Positions 16,507 to 21,205 of a stretch of DNA of 21,205 nt are shown here, piece after piece. Every line of letters starts with the position of its first letter. The stretch's first letter is position 1. A program made the position numbers and the translations under genes. The notes under the pieces were generated by a model. It worked only from the letters and a program-made list of their open reading frames with translations, was not told where the DNA came from and did not search any database. The stretch is from Sphingomonas sp. CCH21-G11 (GTDB lineage: Bacteria; Pseudomonadota; Alphaproteobacteria; Sphingomonadales; Sphingomonadaceae): positions 1-21,205 of the forward strand of contig NZ_LSHX01000026.1 of the NCBI RefSeq assembly GCF_001555965.1. The letters run 5' to 3'.

Positions 16507-16522
16507 AGCAAATGGCGTGCCA
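16507..16522 (-). promoter_or_regulatory. Sigma-54 promoter of the flgB-flgL operon
   Basis: Read on the minus strand the site is TGGCACGCCATTTGCT, a full match to the sigma-54 consensus TGGCACG-N4-TTGCW. The -24 GG is at 16521-16520 and the -12 GC at 16509-16508, 12 bp apart as required. The predicted start is about 16496, just before the flgB ribosome-binding site. Sigma-54 promoters need an AAA+ enhancer-binding activator; candidate enhancer dyads lie upstream at 16576-16611. Confidence 0.93.
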
Positions 16523-16575
16523 ATTGCCCCGATGCCGCCTCGACTGGGCGTTTCGGTGGTCCGGCAGCGGTCGGG

Positions 16576-16611
16576 CGGCAAGATTTTGCCGGGTGCGGCA
16601 GCCGATTGCCG
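16576..16611. promoter_or_regulatory. Twin dyad, probable enhancer shared by the divergent flgB and motA2 promoters
   Basis: Two dyads of the same design lie side by side: CGGCAAGATTTTGCCG at 16576-16591 (perfect 6-4-6 inverted repeat) and CGGCAGCCGATTGCCG at 16596-16611 (one mismatch). Their centres are exactly 20 bp apart, about two helical turns. The midpoint is 73 bp from the flgB -24 GG and 74 bp from the motA2 -24 GG. Spacing and position fit binding sites for a flagellar sigma-54 activator such as FlbD or FleQ; the identity of the protein is inference. Confidence 0.75.
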
Positions 16612-16665
16612 GTCGCCGGTCGCGATGCGGCAATGCGCGGGGTTCCCCGGCGGCTTCGGTCGAAT

Positions 16666-16681
16666 TGGCGCGGGACTTGCT
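16666..16681 (+). promoter_or_regulatory. Sigma-54 promoter of the motA2-motB2-flgA unit
   Basis: TGGCGCGGGACTTGCT differs from the sigma-54 consensus only at the A after TGGC (G here). GG is at 16667-16668 and GC at 16679-16680, the required 12 bp apart. The predicted start is about 16692, which is downstream of the first possible ATG (16685) and only 2 nt before the second (16694). Confidence 0.85.
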
Positions 16682-16693
16682 GATATGAACGCC

Positions 16694-17395
16694 ATGACTC
16701 CACCCGTCGCACCCCTGACCGGCGAAATCGCAGGCCTGGCCCCGGCAATGGCGCCGTTTCTCGATCCGACCGCGCTGGCGATCGTGGTCGGCGGGACGCT
16801 CATCGCCCTGCTGCTGCGCGCGCCGCTCGGCGATCTGGTCCGCGCCGTGCGCGCGCTCGGCACGCTCGCCCGCCGGTCGTTCGATGCCGAGGGCTGCCTG
16901 ACACAGATCGACGCGCTCGCCCGCATTTCCGCGCGCCATGGGATCGTCCCGCTCGACCGGGCGGTGATCGCCGACCCCGATGTCGCCGACGCCATCGCGG
17001 CAATCGTCGACGGCATCGCCCCCGACATGCTCGAGCGCCGCCTGGCCGAGCGCATCGCCGCGCGTGACGAACGCCATGCGGCGGCGATCGGCGTTTGGAC
17101 CGCCGCCGCCGACCTCGCGCCGGCGATGGGCATGGTCGGCACGCTGATCGGCCTGGTGCGGATGTTCAGCGCGATGAGCGATCCGATGGCGATCGGCGGA
17201 TCGATGGCGATCGCGCTGCTCGCCACGCTCTATGGCGCGATCATCGCCTTTCTCGTCGCCAGCCCGATCGCCGGGCGCCTTCGCGCGCGCGCGCGTGCGG
17301 AATCAATTGGCCGGGCCCGGCTGGTGCCGCCGCTGGTCGAACTCGCCGGCCGCGAACAACCGCGCCGCGTCACCATCGCGACCGAGGCGGCATGA
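16694..17395 (+). CDS. Second MotA/PomA-like stator subunit, apparently lacking the first membrane helix
   Basis: The 233-residue product matches the PomA/MotA family: DPTALAIVVGGTLIALLL (residues 24-41), LAPAMGMVGTLIGLVRMF (141-158) and GGSMAIALLATLYGAIIAFL (168-187), with the stator prolines P143 and P191. The helix that normally precedes the DPTALAIVVGG segment is missing, so only three membrane helices are visible instead of four, and no in-frame upstream sequence supplies it. The start at 16694 is chosen because the sigma-54 promoter predicts transcription from about 16692; an ATG at 16685 would add three residues but lies before that point. Its stop overlaps motB2 by 4 nt. The companion MotB-like gene and flgA point to a flagellar role; ion specificity cannot be told. 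Confidence 0.85.
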   Translation: MTPPVAPLTGEIAGLAPAMAPFLDPTALAIVVGGTLIALLLRAPLGDLVRAVRALGTLARRSFDAEGCLTQIDALARISARHGIVPLDRAVIADPDVADAIAAIVDGIAPDMLERRLAERIAARDERHAAAIGVWTAAADLAPAMGMVGTLIGLVRMFSAMSDPMAIGGSMAIALLATLYGAIIAFLVASPIAGRLRARARAESIGRARLVPPLVELAGREQPRRVTIATEAA

Positions 17396-17982
17396 CCGAC
17401 GCCTTCGCCCCGACCGAGGCGGCGCGCCCCTTGTGGCTGACCACGCTCGCCGACCTGTCGCTGCTGCTGCTCGGCTTCTTCGTCCTGCTCCAGTCGATGC
17501 AGGCGGCGGACCGCGCGCGGCTCGCTGCAGGACTGCGCGCGGGGTTCGGCATCGATACGCCCGCCGCGGCCGCACCGATGACGCCGGCCGGCGCGCCGAT
17601 GCCGGTCGATTATGCGCGCGTGGGCGGCTTCGCCCCCGCCAGTGCGATCGTACCGGACACCATCGCGACCTATGCGCAATGGGCCGCGACCGTCGGCAGC
17701 GACCGGCGACTGACGCTGACCGTCACCGGGTCGGTCGACGGATCGCCCCGCGATGTCGACCCGGCGACCGGCAGCGCCGCGATCCTGGCCGCCGACCGCG
17801 CCCGCGCGGTCGCGCGCGCGCTCATCCTGTCGGGTCAGGTCGCCCCCGCCCAGCTTCGCGTCGCGATCGCACCGCCGTCCGAGCATGCCCGTGCGGTCCA
17901 CCTCGCCATCGGCTTCGCGGGCAACCCTGCCCCCGCCGCTTCCACTACCGCCGCCGATCCGGTCGGCCGCGCCCTTCCCTGA
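17392..17982 (+). CDS. Second MotB-like stator subunit with a divergent OmpA-like domain
   Basis: The 196-residue product has one membrane helix at about 14-34 (PLWLTTLADLSLLLLGFFVL) with the MotB-type ion-binding aspartate D21. After a Pro/Ala linker a periplasmic domain at about 95-175 resembles the OmpA/MotB peptidoglycan fold. D116 (TGSVDG) and R136 (ILAADRARAV) could be the two residues that hold diaminopimelate, but they are 20 apart rather than the usual 15. The protein is about 100 residues shorter than MotB at 5727-6632. It overlaps the motA2 gene by 4 nt (ATGA) and flgA lies directly behind it. A TolR/ExbD-type role is an alternative but the flagellar operon makes it less likely. 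Confidence 0.8.
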   Translation: MTDAFAPTEAARPLWLTTLADLSLLLLGFFVLLQSMQAADRARLAAGLRAGFGIDTPAAAAPMTPAGAPMPVDYARVGGFAPASAIVPDTIATYAQWAATVGSDRRLTLTVTGSVDGSPRDVDPATGSAAILAADRARAVARALILSGQVAPAQLRVAIAPPSEHARAVHLAIGFAGNPAPAASTTAADPVGRALP

Positions 17983-17993
17983 TGGAGCCCATC

Positions 17994-18527
17994 ATGCCGC
18001 TTGCCCCGCTGACCTGGCTGCTGATCGCCGCCGCACCCGCCACGCCCGCCTTTCAGGACACCCGCCTGATCGACGCGGCCGTCGTCCAGTTCACCGGCAA
18101 GCCGGTGGGCGAGGAAGGCGGCGCGCGCGCCCCGGTCGATGCACGCCTCAAGCTCGCCGCCTGCCCGATGCCGCAATTCGAGTGGCGCAACGCCGCGCAC
18201 GATGCGGTGGTCGTCCATTGCATGGCGCCGGCCTGGCGAATCTTCGTGCCGGTGGTGCGCGCCACCCCGGTCGCGCCGCCCCCTGCGGCGGCGGCGACAC
18301 CCGCGGTCGCCACGCGGCCGGAGCGTGTCGCGCCGGTCATCAAGCGTGGCGACCCGATCGTCGTCGAGGCGGTCGCGGTCGGCTTTTCGATCACGCGCGA
18401 GGGGATCGCGGCGAGCGACGCCGCGCCCGGCGCGCGGCTGCTGGTCAAGGTCGATCCGGCCAAGCCGCCCATCCAGGCGATCGCGATCGAAAGCGGCCGC
18501 GCGACATTGCCCGGCTGGGCTCAATAA
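17994..18527 (+). CDS. flgA: P-ring assembly chaperone FlgA (SAF domain)
   Basis: FlgA is a periplasmic chaperone for FlgI. The 177-residue product has a signal peptide (MPLAPLTWLLIAAAPATPAF), then a short N-terminal domain (VDARLKLAACPMPQFEWRNA) with the cysteine pair C57/C76, then a C-terminal SAF domain (VIKRGDPIVVEAVAVGFSIT, then GIAASDAAPGARLLVKV) ending IAIESGRATLPGW. It is shorter than E. coli FlgA (219). The start at 17994 has GGAG 6 nt upstream; the ATG at 17982 overlaps the motB2 stop but has no ribosome-binding site, so coupling followed by initiation at either is possible. Confidence 0.88.
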   Translation: MPLAPLTWLLIAAAPATPAFQDTRLIDAAVVQFTGKPVGEEGGARAPVDARLKLAACPMPQFEWRNAAHDAVVVHCMAPAWRIFVPVVRATPVAPPPAAAATPAVATRPERVAPVIKRGDPIVVEAVAVGFSITREGIAASDAAPGARLLVKVDPAKPPIQAIAIESGRATLPGWAQ

Positions 18528-18595
18528 TTTTTTCTAAAGGTTTTCGCCAACCGGTCGTTTGGTCTGAATGTCGGCAGATTCATAAGGACGCAGAC

Positions 18596-18895
18596 ATGGT
18601 GGACCCAATCGGCTTCAGGCCCATATCGGCGACGGACGCCCGAAATGCGCCCGTTGCACCGGTCACCCCGGTGCAGCCGGTCGAGCCGGTGGCCAAGGCG
18701 GATCCGACCGCCGCCGAACTGAACGCCAGCGAGACCGCGCGCGCACTCGCCGCGGCACCGCCGGTGGATGTCGACCGGGTTCATCGCATTCGGTCGGCCG
18801 TCCAGGACGGAACCTTCCCCATCCTTCCCGCAACGATCGCCGACCGGCTGATCGCGCTGCGCCTGCAATGGAGTCCCCATGACCAGTCGGCGTGA
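18596..18895 (+). CDS. flgM: Anti-sigma-28 factor FlgM
   Basis: FlgM holds sigma-28 (FliA) inactive until it is exported through the finished hook-basal body. The 99-residue product has a disordered, Pro/Ala/Val-rich N-terminal half and the conserved sigma-binding C-terminal region: VDVDRVHRIRSAVQDGTFPI (residues 57-76), then ATIADRLIALRL. AAGGA lies 8 nt before the ATG. The order flgA-flgM-flgN is the same as in enterobacteria. A 68-bp gap with an AT-rich stretch separates it from flgA, so it may also have its own promoter, which I could not identify. The end overlaps flgN by 17 nt. Confidence 0.85.
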   Translation: MVDPIGFRPISATDARNAPVAPVTPVQPVEPVAKADPTAAELNASETARALAAAPPVDVDRVHRIRSAVQDGTFPILPATIADRLIALRLQWSPHDQSA

Positions 18896-19199
18896 CGCCC
18901 TGATCCAGGTGATCGAATGCCTGCACGCCGAAATCGCGGCGCTGAAGGCCAACGATGTCGCCGCGCTGGAGCGCGCGACGCAGGCAAAGCTGGTCGCGAT
19001 CGAGACGGTCGCCGCCAACGACAACATGCCCGCGCAGGACCATGAGCTGCGCCTGCTGGCTGCGGAGGCGAACCGGCTCAACGAAACCGCGCGCATCTAC
19101 GTCAACCTGATGGCGGCAAATGTCCGCCGCCGCCTGCAAGTTCTTGCCGGCCACGACGGCACGGCATATCGCGCCGCCGGCGCTGTCGCCTTCGGCTGA
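18879..19199 (+). CDS. flgN: Flagellar export chaperone FlgN-like protein
   Basis: FlgN binds the C-terminal helices of FlgK and FlgL in the cytoplasm and delivers them for export. The 106-residue product is almost entirely helical and fits the FlgN pattern: a long amphipathic helix (ALIQVIECLHAEIAALKAND and following), a loop around NDNMPAQ (residues 47-53), and a second helix ending NETARIYVNLMAANVRRRLQ. Sequence conservation in FlgN is low, so position behind flgM adds much of the support. GGAG lies 6 nt before the ATG. Its last 90 nt contain a pair of dyads that look like a regulatory site for the next gene. Confidence 0.75.
   Translation: MTSRRDALIQVIECLHAEIAALKANDVAALERATQAKLVAIETVAANDNMPAQDHELRLLAAEANRLNETARIYVNLMAANVRRRLQVLAGHDGTAYRAAGAVAFG
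19114..19149. promoter_or_regulatory. Second twin dyad, probable enhancer for the transglycosylase-flhA promoter, inside flgN
   Basis: CGGCAAATGTCCGCCG (19114-19129) and CTGCAAGTTCTTGCCG (19134-19149) repeat the 6-4-6 layout seen at 16576-16611. The first has an intact left half and the second an intact right half; one half of each is degenerate. Their centres are again exactly 20 bp apart, and the midpoint is 119 bp upstream of the -24 GG at 19250-19251. The site overlaps flgN coding sequence. Confidence 0.55.
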
Positions 19200-19222
19200 G
19201 CCGCCGCGCGGGCGCGAACACA

Positions 19223-19240
19223 CCGGCTGCGCGCCGGCTT
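19223..19240 (+). terminator. Weak hairpin after flgN, possible terminator
   Basis: CCGGC-TGCGC-GCCGG forms a 5-bp stem, followed by CTTT. It lies 24 bp after the flgN stop and just before the next sigma-54 promoter, a sensible place for a terminator, but the stem is short and the T-run has only three bases. Confidence 0.3.
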
Positions 19241-19248
19241 TGCAACAT

Positions 19249-19264
19249 TGGCATGGTCCTTGCT
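19249..19264 (+). promoter_or_regulatory. Sigma-54 promoter of the transglycosylase-flhA unit
   Basis: TGGCATGGTCCTTGCT matches the sigma-54 consensus except for one base in the -24 block (TGGCAT for TGGCAC). GG is at 19250-19251 and GC at 19262-19263, 12 bp apart. The predicted start is about 19275, giving a leader of 26 nt before the ATG at 19301, with AAGGAT close to the start codon. Confidence 0.85.
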
Positions 19265-19300
19265 AAGCTGTTCCCGACGGAATAGCCAGAGCAAGGATCG

Positions 19301-20197
19301 ATGAGCGTCACCCCGGTCGGTTCCCCCAACCCCATCCAGAACGCGATCGCCAGCGCCGCCCGGCGCACCGGCGTCGACTTCGCCTATCTGATCGGCCAGG
19401 CGCAGGTCGAAAGCGGCATGCGCGCCGACGCGCGCGCCGCCACGTCGAGCGCGACGGGGCTGTATCAGTTCATCGACCAGAGCTGGCTGGGCGTGATGAA
19501 GCGCCACGGCGGCGAGCATGGCCTGGGCTGGGCGGCGGACAGCATCCGCCAGACGCCGGGCGGACGCTATGTCGTCGACGATCCCGCCACCCGCCGCGCC
19601 ATTCTCGACCTGCGCAAGAACCCGCAGGTCGCGTCACTGATGGCGGCGGAGCACGCCGCCGACAACAAGGCCGTGCTCGAAGGCACGCTGGGGCGCGGCG
19701 CCAGTGGCACCGACCTCTACATGGCACATTTCCTGGGTATCGGCGGGGCCAAGTCGTTCCTGTCGGCGATGCAGGACAATCCCGACCGCAGCGCCGCGTC
19801 GATGTTCCCGGCGGCTGCGCGCGCCAACCGCAGCATCTTCTTCGAAGGCAATGGCCAGCCGCGTTCGCTGGCCGACATCTATTCGCGCTTCGCCGCCAAG
19901 CTGGATCGCGGGGCCGCCGCCGCGGGCGCGACGGGCCTCGCCTCGGGGGGCATCGCGCCGCCGTCGATGCCGCAGCTCGAACCCGGCGTCGAGGTCATCA
20001 TGGGCAACGCCGCCGCCGGCGGCAGCGAGGATCTCTGGCTCCAGACCACGCTCGCCAACCTGAACGTCGTCGGCGGCCAGCGCGGCGCGCCGGTCGCGAC
20101 CGCGCAGCTCGGCACGCAGCTCGGCCAGCCCGGCTACCGTCCGCTGCCCGAAACCGCGCGGCTCGCCTATATGATGCTCGCGCAGCTGGGCGCGTGA
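19301..20197 (+). CDS. Flagellar lytic transglycosylase (SLT domain), SltF-like
   Basis: The 298-residue product has a soluble-lytic-transglycosylase fold at the N-terminus: the catalytic glutamate is E37 in GQAQVESGM, followed by ATGLYQFIDQSW (residues 51-62), the ES and GLxQF motifs of the family. Such enzymes cleave the MurNAc-GlcNAc bond and open the peptidoglycan for the rod. FlgJ in this cluster lacks its muramidase domain, and in Rhodobacter sphaeroides the same split is made with SltF, so the role is inferred by analogy. There is no signal peptide (MSVTPVGSPNPIQNAIASAA), so export would have to use another route, perhaps the flagellar type III system. The C-terminal third is a low-complexity Gly/Ala region. 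Confidence 0.85.
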   Translation: MSVTPVGSPNPIQNAIASAARRTGVDFAYLIGQAQVESGMRADARAATSSATGLYQFIDQSWLGVMKRHGGEHGLGWAADSIRQTPGGRYVVDDPATRRAILDLRKNPQVASLMAAEHAADNKAVLEGTLGRGASGTDLYMAHFLGIGGAKSFLSAMQDNPDRSAASMFPAAARANRSIFFEGNGQPRSLADIYSRFAAKLDRGAAAAGATGLASGGIAPPSMPQLEPGVEVIMGNAAAGGSEDLWLQTTLANLNVVGGQRGAPVATAQLGTQLGQPGYRPLPETARLAYMMLAQLGA

Positions 20198-20201
20198 CGC
20201 G

Positions 20202-21205
20202 ATGATCGCTGCACTCAAGGCACCCCAGGGGGTTTTTCCGGCATTGCGCAGCACCGCGCTGCCGCTCGCCATCCTGCTGCTCGTCATGCTCATGGTCGTG
20301 CCGATCCCGGCCATGCTGCTCGACGCCTTCTTCATCCTGAACATCATGATCAGCCTGGCGGTGTTGATGGTGGCGCTGAATGCGCAGAAGCCGCTCGACT
20401 TCTCCGCCTTTCCCACCGTGCTGCTGTTCGCCACGCTGTTCCGCCTGGGCCTCAACGTCGCGTCGACGCGCGTCGTGCTGGTCCACGGCCATGAAGGCGA
20501 AGCCGCCGCCGGTCACGTGATCGAGGCGTTCGGTACCTTCCTGATCGGCGGCGACTATGTCGTCGGCCTGTTCGTCTTCGCGATCCTGATCATCATCAAC
20601 ATGATCGTCGTGACCAAGGGCGCGGGCCGCGTGTCCGAAGTGTCGGCGCGCTTCACGCTCGACGCCTTGCCCGGCAAGCAGATGGCGATCGACGCCGACC
20701 TCAACGCCGGCCTGATCACGCCCGACGAAGCGCGCCAGCGCCGCTTCGACGTGTCGACCGAAGCCGACTTCTACGGCGCGATGGACGGTTCGTCGAAATT
20801 CGTGAAGGGCGACGCGGTCGCCGGCCTGCTCATCCTGGCCATCAACATCGTCGGCGGCCTGATCCTGGGCACGCTCAGCCACGGCCTGAGCGTGGGTGAC
20901 GCCGCGCAGACCTATATCCTGCTCGCGATCGGCGACGCGCTCGTCGCGCAGATCCCGGCGCTGATGCTGTCGATCGCGGCCGCCGCCATCGTCACCCGCG
21001 TCGCGTCCAGCATGGACCTCGCCGGCCAGATCGGCAGCCAGTTCGGCAGCCACAAGACCTGGATCCCCGTCGCCGCGATCCTCGCGCTGCTCGGCATCGT
21101 GCCGGGCATGCCCAGCATGATCATCCTGCCGGCGGCCGCCGCGGCGGGTTTCGCGGCATGGCGGATGCGCGAGGATCGCGGCGACGGGGATCCAGGTCTT
21201 GTGGC
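20202..21205 (+). CDS. flhA: Flagellar export gate protein FlhA (5' part; runs off the right edge)
   Basis: FlhA forms the nonameric export gate of the flagellar type III apparatus. The 334 visible codons cover the membrane domain: repeated hydrophobic helices from LPLAILLLVMLMVVPIPAML onward, the FHIPEP-family signature RLGLNVASTR at residues 81-90, then GTFLIGGDYVVGLFVFAILI and RFTLDALPGKQMAIDADLNA, a strongly conserved cytoplasmic loop. The large cytoplasmic C-terminal domain is beyond the window. The ATG at 20202 is 4 bp after the transglycosylase stop, so the two are probably co-transcribed; no strong ribosome-binding site is seen. Long antisense reading frames here are shadows. Confidence 0.95.
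   Translation, partial: MIAALKAPQGVFPALRSTALPLAILLLVMLMVVPIPAMLLDAFFILNIMISLAVLMVALNAQKPLDFSAFPTVLLFATLFRLGLNVASTRVVLVHGHEGEAAAGHVIEAFGTFLIGGDYVVGLFVFAILIIINMIVVTKGAGRVSEVSARFTLDALPGKQMAIDADLNAGLITPDEARQRRFDVSTEADFYGAMDGSSKFVKGDAVAGLLILAINIVGGLILGTLSHGLSVGDAAQTYILLAIGDALVAQIPALMLSIAAAAIVTRVASSMDLAGQIGSQFGSHKTWIPVAAILALLGIVPGMPSMIILPAAAAAGFAAWRMREDRGDGDPGLV

Noticed and set aside
18509..18533. Hairpin GCCC-GGCT-GGGC followed by six T at the end of flgA, as an intrinsic terminator
   Set aside because: The stem is only 4 bp and the T-run starts 7 nt after it; too weak to call, although an AT-rich stretch there is real.
18535..18562. A sigma-28 promoter (TAAA with a GCCGATAA-like box) upstream of flgM
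   Set aside because: TAAA is present, but the box 15 nt later (GTCGTTTG) matches only half of the consensus.
19998..21053. A 351-codon minus-strand open reading frame opposite flhA
   Set aside because: Composition is dominated by Asp, Arg, Gln and His repeats and it lies opposite the strongly conserved FlhA membrane domain.

Overview
The window is high-GC DNA with long overlapping operons and fits an alphaproteobacterium, most probably a sphingomonad. The clues are an N-terminal lipoyl domain of the kind fused to E1-beta of pyruvate dehydrogenase, a His/Gly-rich MotB N-terminus, a single-domain FlgJ beside a separate lytic transglycosylase, and sigma-54 flagellar promoters. The genus is inferred from family resemblance, not proven.

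Positions 1-4550 are ordinary flank: the 5' end of a lipoyl-domain pyruvate dehydrogenase subunit, a universal stress protein, a small membrane protein, a secreted M28 metallopeptidase, an RcnB-like/glycine-zipper secreted protein and a free methionine-R-sulfoxide reductase. Positions 4640-5726 form a visibly AT-richer patch with one membrane-anchored orphan that looks like an alpha/beta-hydrolase without its nucleophile.

From 5727 to the right edge everything is flagellar. motA and motB (minus strand) are separated by a perfect 35-bp inverted repeat. Then come flgB-C-D-E-F-G-H-I-J-K-L, one minus-strand operon of about 8.8 kb reading from 16475 down to 7732 and closed by a good intrinsic terminator at 7644-7678. 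It builds the rod, hook, P- and L-rings and hook-filament junction. Diverging from it on the plus strand are a second stator-like pair (motA2/motB2), flgA (P-ring chaperone), flgM (anti-sigma-28) and flgN (export chaperone), followed by a second plus-strand unit with a lytic transglycosylase and flhA (export gate, cut by the window end).

The main regulatory result is three sites matching the sigma-54 -24/-12 promoter, before flgB, motA2 and the transglycosylase gene. Two paired dyads of the form CGGCAA-N4-TTGCCG, each pair centred exactly 20 bp apart, accompany them. One pair sits midway (73-74 bp) between the divergent flgB and motA2 promoters. The other lies inside the 3' end of flgN, 119 bp upstream of the transglycosylase promoter. 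They look like enhancers for a FlbD/FleQ-type activator that would switch on the hook-basal-body genes, the second stator and the export/peptidoglycan-remodelling genes together. No such promoter was seen for motA/motB at 5727-7626, so the two stator sets are probably under different control.
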